Assembly (NCBI GenBank): GCA_015065685.1 | Contig: SVPU01000007.1 | Location: 1-64,000 of the forward strand | Length of the DNA: 64,000 nucleotides | Direction: 5' to 3' | DNA from: Oscillospiraceae bacterium | Lineage (GTDB): Bacteria; Bacillota; Clostridia; Oscillospirales; Acutalibacteraceae | Shown here: positions 10,387 through 21,305 of the stretch, one piece after another | Position numbering within the stretch: position 1 is the stretch's first letter | How the letters are laid out: each line of letters opens with the position of its first letter | Program-made: the position numbers and the translations under genes | Notes under the pieces: model-generated | What the model saw: only the letters and a program-made list of their open reading frames with translations | What the model was told of the DNA's origin: nothing | The model's database searches: none

Positions 10387-11310
10387 TTATCCGCAAAATT
10401 TGGTGAAAATCTTTTTTTGGCAATTTGTGGGGGAATATTCCCAATCATCTATATGCTCCAGGTTATAAAAATATTTTATTTCAGGTGTAAATGAGGATTC
10501 AAAATTATCAATTATAATAAGCTTAATTTTCATTTTTTCTTTGATTATGCTTTTTATATACACACTTGCTTGCTGACCAACCTTAACATTTTCTCTGGGC
10601 TCTGCAAGGCCCGCAAGATTTGGGGTTATTTCAACAAAAATGCCATAGTCTTCAACGCTTCTTATAACCCCCGAAACTGTTTGACCCGCCGAGAAAAGTT
10701 CTGCGTTTTCTTCCCAAGTGCCGAGAAGCTCCTTGTGAGAAAGGGTTATTTTCCCATCATCTGCTATATTTTTAATGATAACATTTATATCCTCGCCAAC
10801 ATAAAATCTATCTTTGGGGTGGGTTATACGCGACACCGAAATCGCATCTATCGGCAGAAGTGAAATGTTTCCGCACCCGATATCGCAAAAAGCGCCAAAG
10901 CTTTCCAAATGGGTTACTCTTGCGGGGATTATATCGCCCGTGGTTTTACATTTAAGGATATATTCCTTGCAAAGCTCTTGCGCACGTCTTCGAGAAAGCA
11001 AGGCATAGGTTTTGCCCTGTGGGTTAATGTTTATTTCTTTCACCACAAAGCAGACTGTTTTACCAACGCGCGAGATTAGAGCAATATCGCGGGTCGAGCC
11101 ATCTCCAATTCCCACGGCACCCTCTTCTCTTGGGATTATTCCGCGCATACAGCCCAAATCAACAATAAGGTTGTGAGAAGCATCGCACATAATAACGGGG
11201 GCTTCTAAAACCGTTTCCTGAATTTTTGCTTCTGCCAAATCTGCAGAAGAGAGTCTTTTATATTTGTTTTGTTGGCATCCATAGCCTTCGGGATAAAAAC
11301 CGTTCATCAT
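10387..11310 (-). CDS. S1 RNA-binding domain protein
   Basis: S1-like motifs GDIIPARVTHLESFGAFCDIG and GQTVSGVIRSVEDYGIFVEI; start at cat 11308-11310 with SD AAAGGTG. Confidence 0.8.
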   Translation of the reverse strand: MMNGFYPEGYGCQQNKYKRLSSADLAEAKIQETVLEAPVIMCDASHNLIVDLGCMRGIIPREEGAVGIGDGSTRDIALISRVGKTVCFVVKEININPQGKTYALLSRRRAQELCKEYILKCKTTGDIIPARVTHLESFGAFCDIGCGNISLLPIDAISVSRITHPKDRFYVGEDINVIIKNIADDGKITLSHKELLGTWEENAELFSAGQTVSGVIRSVEDYGIFVEITPNLAGLAEPRENVKVGQQASVYIKSIIKEKMKIKLIIIDNFESSFTPEIKYFYNLEHIDDWEYSPTNCQKKIFTKFCG

Positions 11311-11461
11311 TTTTTCACCTTTCTTTTTGTGCCTTTGCACTCTTCTTTTACTTTAGGACATTACCTATCCTAAAAAATTATATGACTTTAGGTGTGAAAA
11401 AATGATAGAATTATGTAGAGAGATAAAAAATATTTTTAAATAAAAATTCACTTGTCTTGCA

Positions 11462-12190
11462 CTAAGGCAAAACAAGCGAATCTTCACCTATTTCCAGAAT
11501 ATAGTCATTTTCTTTTAAAATTTTTGCGAGCTGGAAGGAATCCTTTGGTAAATATCTTGTTCTCAAAGCCGCAAGTGCCTCGTGGTCGCAGTTTTTGTGA
11601 TGGAAATCGCTGCCCGCAATTTTAATTTTCACATTGTTTTGCGCCGCAATGCGAACCGTTCTGGCATTCTGCGATTTTTGGTTGGGGTGCATATTAAGAG
11701 TTTCAATTCCGTCAAGAATATCGGTGTTGCAAAGCTCACAAACCTCTCTTAAAGGGTGAGCCTGAATGAACACGCTGTTGGGAAGCTTTATTTCTTTTCT
11801 GAATTTTTCAACACCCATCGAAAAACAATCAAAAAGCAGGGAAACAATGTCTCGGTCAACGCCGTAGATAAGATAATCGTTATGATTTTCATCAAAACGG
11901 TATTCCACACCAAGCAAAACCTTGATGCCGATTTCTTCGCCGTATTTTACCGCTTCCTCGTAATCTTTTAAATAAAAATCAACACTTTCTGTTGGCGAAT
12001 GGTGGAAAGACCAGCTTATTAAGTGGTTTGTAATAACCACCGCATCATATCCGTGTGATTTATAAATTTCCACAAGCTCTCTGGGTTTTACATCACTGCA
12101 ACCGCTAACAGGACTTGTGTGAGCGTGCAGCTCTATTTTAAAGGGATATTCTTTTTTGAGGTTTGCCTTTAAATCTTTAATTTGTTCCAT
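11462..12190 (-). CDS. PHP-domain phosphoesterase
   Basis: ELHAHTSPVSGCSDVKPRELVEIYKSHGYDAVVITNH; end of pyr gene cluster. Confidence 0.82.
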   Translation of the reverse strand: MEQIKDLKANLKKEYPFKIELHAHTSPVSGCSDVKPRELVEIYKSHGYDAVVITNHLISWSFHHSPTESVDFYLKDYEEAVKYGEEIGIKVLLGVEYRFDENHNDYLIYGVDRDIVSLLFDCFSMGVEKFRKEIKLPNSVFIQAHPLREVCELCNTDILDGIETLNMHPNQKSQNARTVRIAAQNNVKIKIAGSDFHHKNCDHEALAALRTRYLPKDSFQLAKILKENDYILEIGEDSLVLP

Positions 12191-12192
12191 AA

Positions 12193-12615
12193 TTAACCCT
12201 TTTTGGCCTTTGATTCGCAGTAAAGACAGCGATAAACTCTGTTTTCCTTATCTGCCAATGTGAAAACCTGCGGCAATTCTTGTTCGGTGGCGCTGATACA
12301 GCGCGGATTTTTACAGGTCAAAACATTGGTGAGTCTTTGCGGCAATTCAATGGTCTTTTTTTCAACATTTTTACCGTCTTTAATTATGTTAACGGTGGTA
12401 TTGGGGTCAACGAAACCTATAATTTCGGTGTTAAGTTCGATAGCGGCATCAATCTTAATGATATCCTTTTTGCCCATTTTTCTGGACGGCACATTTTTAA
12501 TGAGCGCAACCGAGCAATCGAGATTATCGAGTCCCAAAAGCTTATAAAGCTTCATACCGTGCCCTGCGGTTATGTGGTCGAGCACAATACCGTTTTTTAT
12601 TTCATCAACTGTCAT
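12193..12615 (-). CDS. pyrI: Aspartate carbamoyltransferase regulatory subunit
   Basis: GIVLDHITAGHGMKLYKLL and C-terminal Zn motif CKNPRCI...CLYCESK. Confidence 0.93.
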   Translation of the reverse strand: MTVDEIKNGIVLDHITAGHGMKLYKLLGLDNLDCSVALIKNVPSRKMGKKDIIKIDAAIELNTEIIGFVDPNTTVNIIKDGKNVEKKTIELPQRLTNVLTCKNPRCISATEQELPQVFTLADKENRVYRCLYCESKAKKG

Positions 12616-13527
12616 CTACTCCACCTCCAAAAGCATCAAAATGAGTGCCATTCTCATGTATTTTCCGTAAAGCACTTGTTTAAAGTAGCAAGCGCGGGGG
12701 TCATTATCAATTGCAACGCTGATTTCATTAACTCTTGGCAGCGGATGAAGAATTTTCATATCTGCTTTAGCACCAAGCAGCTTTTCGGGGGTTAAAATAT
12801 AACTGTCCTTAAGGCGCAGATATTCTTCCTCGTTAAAGAAGCGCTCTCTTTGAACGCGTGTCATATAAAGAATATCAAGACAAGGCATTGCGGCCTCTAA
12901 ATCGGTGGTTTCGCTATATTCTATACCCTCTTTTTTGAGCGAATCCTTAACATAATCGGGAATTTTCAGCTCATTAGGAGATATAAACACAAACTTAACA
13001 TTGTTGTATCTGCGAAGTGCCGCAATAAGTGAGTGAACCGTTCTGCCAAATTTAAGGTCGCCGCAAAGACCAACTGTGAGATTATCAAAATGCCCTTTTT
13101 CGCGGTGAATTGTGAGCAAATCTGCGAGTGTTTGTGTGGGGTGGTTGTGTCCGCCATCGCCCGCGTTAATAACGGGGATAGAAGCATTCATCGAAGCCAC
13201 AAGCGGTGCACCCTCTTTGGGGTGGCGCATCGCGATTATATCGGCATAGCAGCTAACGGTTTTGGCAGTGTCTGCCACACTTTCGCCCTTAGCAGCAGAT
13301 GAGCTTTGTGCTTCTGAAAATCCCAATACATTGCCGCCGAGCTCATACATTGCCGCCTCGAAGCTGAGTCTTGTTCGGGTGGAAGGCTCAAAAAACAAGG
13401 TTGCGAGCTTTTTGCCTGCACACTTGTGGGCATATTTTTCGGGATTTGCGATAATGTCATCAGCTGTGGCAATAAGCTTATCAAGCTCTGCTGTGGAAAG
13501 CTCTAAAATATCAATTAAACTTCTCAT
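12616..13527 (-). CDS. pyrB: Aspartate carbamoyltransferase catalytic subunit
   Basis: [34 protein letters not shown]. Confidence 0.97.
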   Translation of the reverse strand: MRSLIDILELSTAELDKLIATADDIIANPEKYAHKCAGKKLATLFFEPSTRTRLSFEAAMYELGGNVLGFSEAQSSSAAKGESVADTAKTVSCYADIIAMRHPKEGAPLVASMNASIPVINAGDGGHNHPTQTLADLLTIHREKGHFDNLTVGLCGDLKFGRTVHSLIAALRRYNNVKFVFISPNELKIPDYVKDSLKKEGIEYSETTDLEAAMPCLDILYMTRVQRERFFNEEEYLRLKDSYILTPEKLLGAKADMKILHPLPRVNEISVAIDNDPRACYFKQVLYGKYMRMALILMLLEVE

Positions 13528-13563
13528 AAATATATTTCCTTATGTTTAGTTTTTAAATTTGGA

Positions 13564-13577
13564 ATTACGCATTACGA
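13564..13577. repeat. Two copies of 7-mer ATTACGM (downstream flank of pyrE)
   Basis: ATTACGC ATTACGA. Confidence 0.7.
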
Positions 13578-13578
13578 A

Positions 13579-14235
13579 TTATATTTTTGCACCGTTAATT
13601 TCGAGATATTTCTTAATTCTCTCAACATTTTCTCTGTTTTTCTCATCTTCTTCGAGATACTCGATGATATCATAAACATCAACAACAGAATAAACGGGGA
13701 AACCGAATTCCTCGCCAACCTCTGCCATAGCACTTTTTTCAGTTTTGCCCTTTTCCTTGCGGTCAACCATAACGAAGGTGGCGGCAACCTTGGTGCCTTT
13801 TAAGGAAGAGAGAATTTCCATACTTTCTCTGATAGCGGTACCTGCGGTGATAACATCCTCAACAATTACGATTTCCTCACCCTCGGTCGGCTTGTAGCCC
13901 ACAAACACACCGCCTTCGCCGTGGTCCTTTTCTTCTTTTCTGTTAAAGAAGAAGGGAACATCAAGTCCGTTTTTAGCGAGTGCTACAGCGACAGACACTG
14001 CAATCGGAATACCTTTATAAGCGGGGCCGTAAAGCACGGTTTTTTTGTTGCCAACCTTTTCAAAATAAGCCTTGGCATAAAACTCACCTAATTTACAAAT
14101 CTGCTCGCCTGTTTTAATGTCGCCCGCGTTTATAAAATAGGGGATTTTTCTGCCCGATTTGGCGGTGAAATTGCCGAATTTGAGCACTCCCGCACTCTCT
14201 AAAAACTGAATAAATTCTCTTTTATAACTTTCCAT
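13579..14235 (-). CDS. pyrE: Orotate phosphoribosyltransferase
   Basis: PRPP motif VIVEDVITAGTA; pyr operon context. Confidence 0.95.
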   Translation of the reverse strand: MESYKREFIQFLESAGVLKFGNFTAKSGRKIPYFINAGDIKTGEQICKLGEFYAKAYFEKVGNKKTVLYGPAYKGIPIAVSVAVALAKNGLDVPFFFNRKEEKDHGEGGVFVGYKPTEGEEIVIVEDVITAGTAIRESMEILSSLKGTKVAATFVMVDRKEKGKTEKSAMAEVGEEFGFPVYSVVDVYDIIEYLEEDEKNRENVERIKKYLEINGAKI

Positions 14236-14252
14236 ATTAAATGTCCTCCCAA

Positions 14253-14280
14253 ATTACGCATTACGCATTACGAATTACGA
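14253..14280. repeat. 7-bp tandem repeat, four ATTACGM units (upstream flank of pyrE)
   Basis: ATTACGC ATTACGC ATTACGA ATTACGA followed by ATTATTA. Confidence 0.85.
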
Positions 14281-14291
14281 ATTATTATGCA

Positions 14292-14990
14292 TTATCCTAT
14301 AAACTCTGCACAGCAGCGCTCATACGCTGCAACAGGGTCTTCTGCGGCGGTGATGGGACGGCCCACAACTATGTAATCACTGCCGATTTTCTTTGCCTCG
14401 GCAGGTGTCATAACTCTTTTCTGGTCGCCGATATCACCATCGGCAAAGCGAACACCAGGGGTAACGGTTAAGAAGCTTTTGCCACAAGTGTTGTGCACTT
14501 TTTCCGCCTCGAGCGGTGAGCAAACAACACCGTCAAGTCCTGCTTTTGCAGCACACTCGGCATAGTGCATAACAACCTTATCAATAGGCTCTTTGATAAG
14601 CAGGTCGTTTTCCATTCTTTGCTGGTCGGTTGAGGTTAACTGTGTAACCGCGATAAGCAAAGGTCTTGTGCCATCGGGGCGGGTGAGTCCCTCGAGAGCA
14701 GCCTCCATCATAGAAATAGTTCCCGCTGCGTGAAGATTGGTCATATCAACATCAAGTCTTGATAGCACCGCCATTGACTTTTTAACCGTGTTGGGAATAT
14801 CGTGAAGCTTAAGGTCGAGGAAAATCTTGTGTCCCCTTGCTTTAATCTCTCTTACAATTTCGGGGCCTTCTGCATAAAAAAGCTCCATACCAATTTTAAC
14901 AAAAGGCTTTTTGCCTGTGAATTTATCCAAAAACGCGAAAACCTGTTCTTTACTCGCGAAATCGCAAGCAATAATTACATCCTTACCCAT
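14292..14990 (-). CDS. pyrF: Orotidine 5'-phosphate decarboxylase
   Basis: [38 protein letters not shown] before ATG at 14990. Confidence 0.95.
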   Translation of the reverse strand: MGKDVIIACDFASKEQVFAFLDKFTGKKPFVKIGMELFYAEGPEIVREIKARGHKIFLDLKLHDIPNTVKKSMAVLSRLDVDMTNLHAAGTISMMEAALEGLTRPDGTRPLLIAVTQLTSTDQQRMENDLLIKEPIDKVVMHYAECAAKAGLDGVVCSPLEAEKVHNTCGKSFLTVTPGVRFADGDIGDQKRVMTPAEAKKIGSDYIVVGRPITAAEDPVAAYERCCAEFIG

Positions 14991-15900
14991 TGTGCGCTCC
15001 CCCAATTATATCTGTTAAGTTATTTATTCTATATTTTTCCATTACTCGCGGTAAATCCTCAATAATGTGCTTGCACGCAAACGGGTCAACCAGATTTGCC
15101 GCACCCACCTGAACGGCGGTGGCGCCTGCAAGCATCATTTCGATAACATCCTCGGCAGTAGAAATTCCGCCCATACCGATGATTGGGATTTTTACTGCAT
15201 CATAAACCTGATAAACCATTCTAAGTGCCACGGGTTTAATTGCAGAGCCTGAAAATCCACCCATTTTGTTGGCGAGAATGGGCTTTTTTGTTTTTAAATC
15301 TATTCTCATTCCAAGAAGCGTGTTTATAAGGCTAACGCCATCTGCGCCCCCAGCCTCGCAAGCCTTTGCAATCTCGGTAATGTCGGTAACATTAGGCGAC
15401 AATTTAATGTAAACAGGCTTGTTTGTTACCTTTTTAACCGCTTTAGTTACCGCTTCGGCATTTTTTGCGCTTGTGCCGAAAGCCAAGCCGCCGCCGTGAA
15501 CATTGGGGCAAGAAATGTTAACCTCAAACCAACCGATTTGCTCTTCGCTATCTAATTTTTCGCAGGTGTAAGCGTAATCCTCAACCGAAAAACCGCTAAC
15601 ATTAGCCATAACCTTCTTGTTGAAAACCGATTTTAGTTTCGGAAGCTCTTCTGAAATAACCTTTTCTACACCCGGATTTTGAAGACCTACGGAATTTAGC
15701 ATACCGCTCGCGGTTTCTGCAATTCTCGGTGTTGGGTTTCCAAAGCGTGCATCCTTAGTGGTGCCTTTGAAAGAAAAGGTACCGAGCATATTTATATCAT
15801 AAAGATAAGCAAATTCATAACCAAACCCAAATGTACCGCTTGCGGGGATAATGGGATTATCAAGCTCGATGCCCGATAAAGTAACCTTAGTGTTTACCAT
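14983..15900 (-). CDS. pyrD: Dihydroorotate dehydrogenase B, catalytic subunit
   Basis: [53 protein letters not shown]. Confidence 0.96.
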   Translation of the reverse strand: MVNTKVTLSGIELDNPIIPASGTFGFGYEFAYLYDINMLGTFSFKGTTKDARFGNPTPRIAETASGMLNSVGLQNPGVEKVISEELPKLKSVFNKKVMANVSGFSVEDYAYTCEKLDSEEQIGWFEVNISCPNVHGGGLAFGTSAKNAEAVTKAVKKVTNKPVYIKLSPNVTDITEIAKACEAGGADGVSLINTLLGMRIDLKTKKPILANKMGGFSGSAIKPVALRMVYQVYDAVKIPIIGMGGISTAEDVIEMMLAGATAVQVGAANLVDPFACKHIIEDLPRVMEKYRINNLTDIIGGAHNG

Positions 15901-16628
15901 ACAATTTCCTCCCTTTCAAGCACAGGGCCATCCTTACAGATTCGCTTGTTGCCGTATTTCGTTTTGCAGCTGCAACCCATACAAGCGCCAAAGCCACAGC
16001 CCATTCTTTCTTCAAAGCTATATTGACCGCTAGTAGTTGCTATACCTTCAATCGCTTTAAACATTGGCATAGGGCCGCAGGTGTAGAAATAGTCATATTG
16101 GAGGTTTTTCATAACATCGGTAACAAAGCCTTTAGTACCGTATGACCCATCAACTGTGGTTACATAAACATCGATACCCAAAAGCTTGAAAACCTCTTCA
16201 TAGAAAATTTCATCCTTTGTGTTAAAGCCCAGAATAACAGTTGGCTTTTTGCCGAATTTGATTAGCTCCTTGCAAAGATTATAAAGAGGGGGAATACCAA
16301 CACCTCCGCCTATAACAAGCGGATTTTTGCAATCGTTTTCTGCATTAAAGCCGTTACCAAGGCCAACAAGCAAATCGAGCTCCTCGCCGGCTTGCATTCG
16401 GCTTAATTTTTCGGTGCCTTCGCCTACCACCTTGTAAATTAAAACAATGGTTTTCTTATCATAATCACAAACTGATATGGGGCGGCGAAGATATAGCCCA
16501 TCAATTTTAATGTTAACGAACTGACCGGGGGAGAGCAGCGCAGAGGTATCGCCCTCGAGCACCATTCTGAAAACCTTGGGAGCCAGCTCAAAGTTAAAAA
16601 GAATTTTATAAATTCCTTGCTTCATCAT
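15894..16628 (-). CDS. pyrK: Dihydroorotate dehydrogenase B, electron-transfer subunit
   Basis: LRRPISVCDYD; GGGVGIPPLYNL; C-terminal 2Fe-2S cysteines MGCGFGACMGCSCKT...RICKDGPV. Confidence 0.95.
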   Translation of the reverse strand: MMKQGIYKILFNFELAPKVFRMVLEGDTSALLSPGQFVNIKIDGLYLRRPISVCDYDKKTIVLIYKVVGEGTEKLSRMQAGEELDLLVGLGNGFNAENDCKNPLVIGGGVGIPPLYNLCKELIKFGKKPTVILGFNTKDEIFYEEVFKLLGIDVYVTTVDGSYGTKGFVTDVMKNLQYDYFYTCGPMPMFKAIEGIATTSGQYSFEERMGCGFGACMGCSCKTKYGNKRICKDGPVLEREEIVW

Positions 16629-16642
16629 AAATTTCACCTGAG

Positions 16643-19600
16643 TTATGCATCAATTGTTGAAATTGTAATAGTTGTTTCCTCTAAAACATCGAGTAAAACC
16701 TTAACGGTATCAAGAGAAGTGAAGAGTGTTACATTATTTTCAGTAGCACAACGGCGGATTTCAAAACCGTCAGTCATATTGTCAGAAGAATTGATATCGC
16801 GTGTGTTGATAATATACGCGATGTGTCCCTGACGGATAGCCTCGGGAATTTCTTCGCTGTTTTCTCCGATTTTCTTTAGCACATGTGTGCGGATTCCGTT
16901 GTTCTTCAAGAAGTTAGCAGTGCCTGTGGTAGCCTGAATATTAAAGCCTAGATTATAAAAACGGCGGATAAGCGGCAGAGCCTCCTCTTTATCACAATCG
17001 GCAATGGTAACAAGAATTGTGCCGTAGTTTTGAAGCTTCATTCCGCTTGCCTGCAAGGCCTTGTAAAGCGCACGGTTGAGCTTATCGTCATATCCAATCG
17101 CTTCACCCGTTGATTTCATTTCGGGCGAGAGATAAGCATCAAGTCCTCTGATTTTGTTGAATGAGAAAACGGGAACCTTAACATAATGGCGTTTTTTCTC
17201 ATTGGGATAAATTTCAAAAATGCCCTGTTCTTTAAGGCTCTTGCCCAAAATTACTTCGGTTGCAATATCCGCAAGGCTGTAGCCTGTTGCTTTTGAAAGG
17301 AACGGAACGGTTCTTGAGGAGCGGGGATTAACCTCGATTATAAACACATTGTCATCCTTATCAACAATAAACTGAATGTTGTAAAGACCAACAATACCAA
17401 TGCCAAGACCTAATTTTTTAGCGTATTGAAGAATGGTTCCCTTAACCTTATCGGAAATACTGAAGGTGGGGTAAACGCTTATAGAGTCGCCCGAGTGAAT
17501 ACCCGTACGTTCAACAAGCTCCATAATACCGGGAACAAATACATCCTTGCCGTCGCAAATAGCGTCAACCTCAACCTCTTTACCCTGAATATATTTATCA
17601 ACCAGCACGGGCTTGTCCTCATCAATTGAAACGGCGGTTTTAAGGTAATGGCGAAGCTGTGCTTCATCTGCCACAATCTGCATTGCTCTGCCGCCTAAAA
17701 CAAAGGAGGGACGAACAAGCACGGGATAGCCGATTTCTGCGGCTGCTGCAACGCCCGCTTCAATGTTTGTAACCGCCTTGCCTTGCGGTTGGGGAATATT
17801 GAGCTCTTTAAGAATTTTTTCAAAGCTGTCGCGGTTTTCGGCTCTTTCAATAGCCGCACAGTCTGTTCCGATAATCTCAACACCGCGTGCCATCAAGGGC
17901 TCTGCAAGGTTAATTGCGGTTTGACCGCCGAGAGATGCAATAACGCCCTCAGGTTGCTCGAAATCGATAATATTCATAACATCTTCGGGGGTTAAGGGCT
18001 CAAAATAGAGCTTATCAGAGCAGGTGTAATCGGTTGAAACTGTTTCGGGGTTATTGTTGATGATAATCGCCTCATAACCCGATTCTTTGATTGTGGTAAC
18101 AGCGTGAACGGTTGAATAGTCAAATTCAACACCCTGACCTATACGGATAGGACCTGCACCTAATACCACCATCTTCTTTTTATCTGTAAGGATAGATGAA
18201 TTCTCACCTGTGTAAGAAGAGTAGAAGTAGGGGATGTAGGCGCCTGTGTGGCAGGTATCAACCATACGGAACACAGGAAGAAGCTTGTTTTCTTTGCGGA
18301 ACTTATAAACATCAAGCTCTTCGCATTTCCACATTCTTGCAACATATTTATCGGAAAAGCCCATCTGCTTTGCGCCCTTGAGGGTTGTAAGGTCATAGGG
18401 GTTATTCTTCAAATTTTCTTCCATATCGATAATTCTCTTGATTGCATGGAGGAAGAAGGGTGTGATTTTGGTGATGTTGTGAATTTCTTCAACCGTTGCA
18501 CCGTGATATAAAAGCTCGGCAATGGCAAAGAGATTATCATCTCTGAATTCGCTTATATACTCCAGCAAATCCTCTTTTGACATACTGTCAAACTTATTGT
18601 GATAAAGGTGATTAACACCAATTTCGAGCGAACGGGTGCCCTTTAAAAGACTTTCTTCTAAGGTCGTGCCGATTCCCATAACCTCGCCCGTGGCTTTCAT
18701 CTGTGTGCCAAGGCTGTTTGAAGCGGTTGTGAATTTATCAAACGGGAAGCGGGGAAGCTTTGTGATAACATAGTCAAGCTTAGGCTCAAAGGCTGCGTTT
18801 GTGTTTGCAATTTTGATATCCTCAAGCGCCATACCAACTGCGATTTTAGCGGTAACTCTTGCAATGGGGTAGCCGCTCGCCTTTGAAGCTAACGCCGAAG
18901 AACGCGAAACTCTCGGGTTCACCTCTATAAGATAGTATTCGCTGGAATGTGGATTTAATGCAAACTGAACATTACAGCCGCCCTCAATTTTGAGCTCCTT
19001 AATAATTTTGATGGCGCTGTCATTAAGCATTTTTAAATCGTGGTCATTAAGGGTGAGAATGGGCGCCACAACCAAAGAGTCGCCCGTGTGAACGCCAACG
19101 GGGTCAATATTTTCCATTCCGCAGATAGTTATAGCGTGGTCGTTAGAGTCGCGCATAACCTCGAATTCAATTTCCTTATAGCCCTTAACACTCTTTTCAA
19201 TAAGTACCTGTGAAACGGGGGATAATTTAAACGCGTTAAGACCGATTTCAACAAGCTCTTCCTCGTTGTATGCAAAACCGCCGCCTGTGCCGCCTAATGT
19301 GAACGCGGGGCGAAGAACAACAGGGTAGCCGATTCTGTTTGCGGCTTGCTTTGCCTCTTCAATGTTATATGTGATTTCTGAAGGGATTGTGGGCTCGCCG
19401 ATAGACTGACAAAGCTCTTTGAAAAGCTCTCTGTCCTCAGCTCTTTCAATACTTTCGCTGCTTGTGCCGAGAAGCTCAACACCGCATTCCTTCAAAATGC
19501 CCTTTTCTTCAAGCTGCATAGCAAGGTTAAGACCTGTTTGACCGCCAATGCCGGGAACAATAGCATCGGGGCGTTCATAACGGAGAATTTTAGCCATATA

Positions 19601-19816
19601 TTCAAGTGTTAAAGGCTCCATATAAACCTTATCAGCAATTGTGGTATCGGTCATAATGGTTGCGGGGTTTGAGTTACAAAGCACAACCTCATAGCCCTCT
19701 TCCTTGAGGGCAAGACAGGCCTGTGTTCCCGCATAGTCAAACTCGGCTGCCTGACCAATTACAATAGGACCTGAGCCTATAATCAAAATCTTCTTAATGT
19801 CTGTTCTCTTTGCCAT
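16643..19816 (-). CDS. carB: Carbamoyl-phosphate synthase large subunit
   Basis: KKILIIGSGPIVIGQAAEFDYAGTQA; duplicated ATP-grasp halves; 1057 aa. Confidence 0.98.
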   Translation of the reverse strand: MAKRTDIKKILIIGSGPIVIGQAAEFDYAGTQACLALKEEGYEVVLCNSNPATIMTDTTIADKVYMEPLTLEYMAKILRYERPDAIVPGIGGQTGLNLAMQLEEKGILKECGVELLGTSSESIERAEDRELFKELCQSIGEPTIPSEITYNIEEAKQAANRIGYPVVLRPAFTLGGTGGGFAYNEEELVEIGLNAFKLSPVSQVLIEKSVKGYKEIEFEVMRDSNDHAITICGMENIDPVGVHTGDSLVVAPILTLNDHDLKMLNDSAIKIIKELKIEGGCNVQFALNPHSSEYYLIEVNPRVSRSSALASKASGYPIARVTAKIAVGMALEDIKIANTNAAFEPKLDYVITKLPRFPFDKFTTASNSLGTQMKATGEVMGIGTTLEESLLKGTRSLEIGVNHLYHNKFDSMSKEDLLEYISEFRDDNLFAIAELLYHGATVEEIHNITKITPFFLHAIKRIIDMEENLKNNPYDLTTLKGAKQMGFSDKYVARMWKCEELDVYKFRKENKLLPVFRMVDTCHTGAYIPYFYSSYTGENSSILTDKKKMVVLGAGPIRIGQGVEFDYSTVHAVTTIKESGYEAIIINNNPETVSTDYTCSDKLYFEPLTPEDVMNIIDFEQPEGVIASLGGQTAINLAEPLMARGVEIIGTDCAAIERAENRDSFEKILKELNIPQPQGKAVTNIEAGVAAAAEIGYPVLVRPSFVLGGRAMQIVADEAQLRHYLKTAVSIDEDKPVLVDKYIQGKEVEVDAICDGKDVFVPGIMELVERTGIHSGDSISVYPTFSISDKVKGTILQYAKKLGLGIGIVGLYNIQFIVDKDDNVFIIEVNPRSSRTVPFLSKATGYSLADIATEVILGKSLKEQGIFEIYPNEKKRHYVKVPVFSFNKIRGLDAYLSPEMKSTGEAIGYDDKLNRALYKALQASGMKLQNYGTILVTIADCDKEEALPLIRRFYNLGFNIQATTGTANFLKNNGIRTHVLKKIGENSEEIPEAIRQGHIAYIINTRDINSSDNMTDGFEIRRCATENNVTLFTSLDTVKVLLDVLEETTITISTIDA

Positions 19817-19831
19817 AATTATCCTCCGTTG

Positions 19832-21073
19832 TTAAATTGAGTCTGTATATACTATTTTTTCGTTTGCAACGGTTAATTTGCAAACGCCGAAAAGTTTTTC
19901 GTTTTTAAAGGGTGTTGCTTTCCCGAGAGAGAGAAATTCATCGGGGTTCACAACATAATTCTTATTTAAATCAAACACACAAATGTCGCCCTCGCGGTAT
20001 TCTATGTTAAATCTTTTTCTTGGGGCTATAGCCATAACCTCAACAAGTCTTTCAAGGGTTATGATATTTGTTTTAACAAGCCTTGTGTAAAGCACCGAAA
20101 AGGCGGTTTCAAGACCGACTACACCCATAAGGCTTTTATCGAGCCCCTTGCTCTTTTCCTCATAAGAGTGGGGCGCGTGGTCAGTAGCAATCATATCAAT
20201 TGTGCCATCTTTCAGTCCCTCAATTAAAGCAAGCCTGTCCTCTTCGCTGCGGATTGGCGGATTCATTTTAAAGCGTCCGTCTTCCTTTAGCATCATATCA
20301 TTCATAACAAGGTAATGCGGAGCGGTTTCGCAGGTAACATCAACCCCATCCGCCTTGGCTTTTCTGATAAGCTCAACACTCTCTTTGCAAGAAATGTGGC
20401 AAACATGGTATTTGCAGCCCGTTTCCTTTGCAAGAGCCAAATCCCGTTCTATTGGCTTCCATTCGCTTTCACTGCAAATACCCTTATGGCCGTGCAGCTT
20501 TGCATATTCGCCATCGTGGATATAACCGCCCTGCAAAAGAGAGTTATCTTCACAGTGGGCAACAATTATTTTACCAAGTTTTTTGGCTTTAAGCATTGCT
20601 TGGCGCATAAGCTCTTGTGATTGCACGCCGCGTCCGTCATCCGAAAAGGCTATACAGTCCTTCGCCATGGCTTCAAAATCGCTCAAGACCTCGCCCTTTT
20701 GTTCAACCGTTATTGAAGCATAAGGGTGCACATTTATTACAGCACCGCTCTTTATAAGGTCGGTTTGAACTTTCAAATTTTCGGCGCTATCGGGCACGGG
20801 ATTTAAGTTTGGCATTGAGCAAACATCGCTGTAACCGCCCCTTGCTGCTGCCAAGGTTCCTGTTTTAATAGTCTCTTTATATGAAAAACCCGGCTCCCTG
20901 AGATGAACATGTACATCACAAAAGGCCGGAAAAATAAAACAATTATTTAAATTGGAAACAATACCGCCGCTGTGAGAATTGGAACAAGCAACGGAATCAA
21001 GATTTAACAAATAATCTCCCGAAAGAAAAGCGCCGTCTTTATAAAAATTAACCTTTTGAAGTTTTAATTTCAT
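19832..21073 (-). CDS. pyrC: Dihydroorotase
   Basis: FCDVHVHLREPG; DMIATDHAPHS; SD GAAAGGCGG; likely start at cat 21071-21073. Confidence 0.95.
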   Translation of the reverse strand: MKLKLQKVNFYKDGAFLSGDYLLNLDSVACSNSHSGGIVSNLNNCFIFPAFCDVHVHLREPGFSYKETIKTGTLAAARGGYSDVCSMPNLNPVPDSAENLKVQTDLIKSGAVINVHPYASITVEQKGEVLSDFEAMAKDCIAFSDDGRGVQSQELMRQAMLKAKKLGKIIVAHCEDNSLLQGGYIHDGEYAKLHGHKGICSESEWKPIERDLALAKETGCKYHVCHISCKESVELIRKAKADGVDVTCETAPHYLVMNDMMLKEDGRFKMNPPIRSEEDRLALIEGLKDGTIDMIATDHAPHSYEEKSKGLDKSLMGVVGLETAFSVLYTRLVKTNIITLERLVEVMAIAPRKRFNIEYREGDICVFDLNKNYVVNPDEFLSLGKATPFKNEKLFGVCKLTVANEKIVYTDSI

Positions 21074-21128
21074 AAATTTACCGCCTTTCATAAAAATATT
21101 AAAAACACACCTTGTTTTTATCCAATAT

Positions 21129-21157
21129 ATTTTATCATAGCACATATATAAAGTCAA
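21129..21157 (-). promoter_or_regulatory. Sigma-A-type promoter for pyr operon
   Basis: On minus strand TTGACT-17 bp-TAAAAT; short leader of about 45 nt to pyrC. Confidence 0.75.
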
Positions 21158-21236
21158 GAAAAACACTTAACAAATTAAGTATATATAATATTTGTATTTT
21201 TGCTTAAATTAAACAATTTATGTAGGCATATCGTTG

Positions 21237-21265
21237 TTGACTGAGTGGGAGTTATTTGATATAAT
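21237..21265 (+). promoter_or_regulatory. Sigma-A-type promoter for yhaO/yhaN-like operon
   Basis: TTGACT-17 bp-TATAAT. Confidence 0.75.
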
Positions 21266-21305
21266 TTAAGAAGAAATAAAGGCTTTGCGTGGAACGGAGA
21301 AGAAA

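Noticed and set aside
14253-14290. ATTACG array as a CRISPR fragment
   Set aside because: 7-bp contiguous units without spacers and no cas genes.
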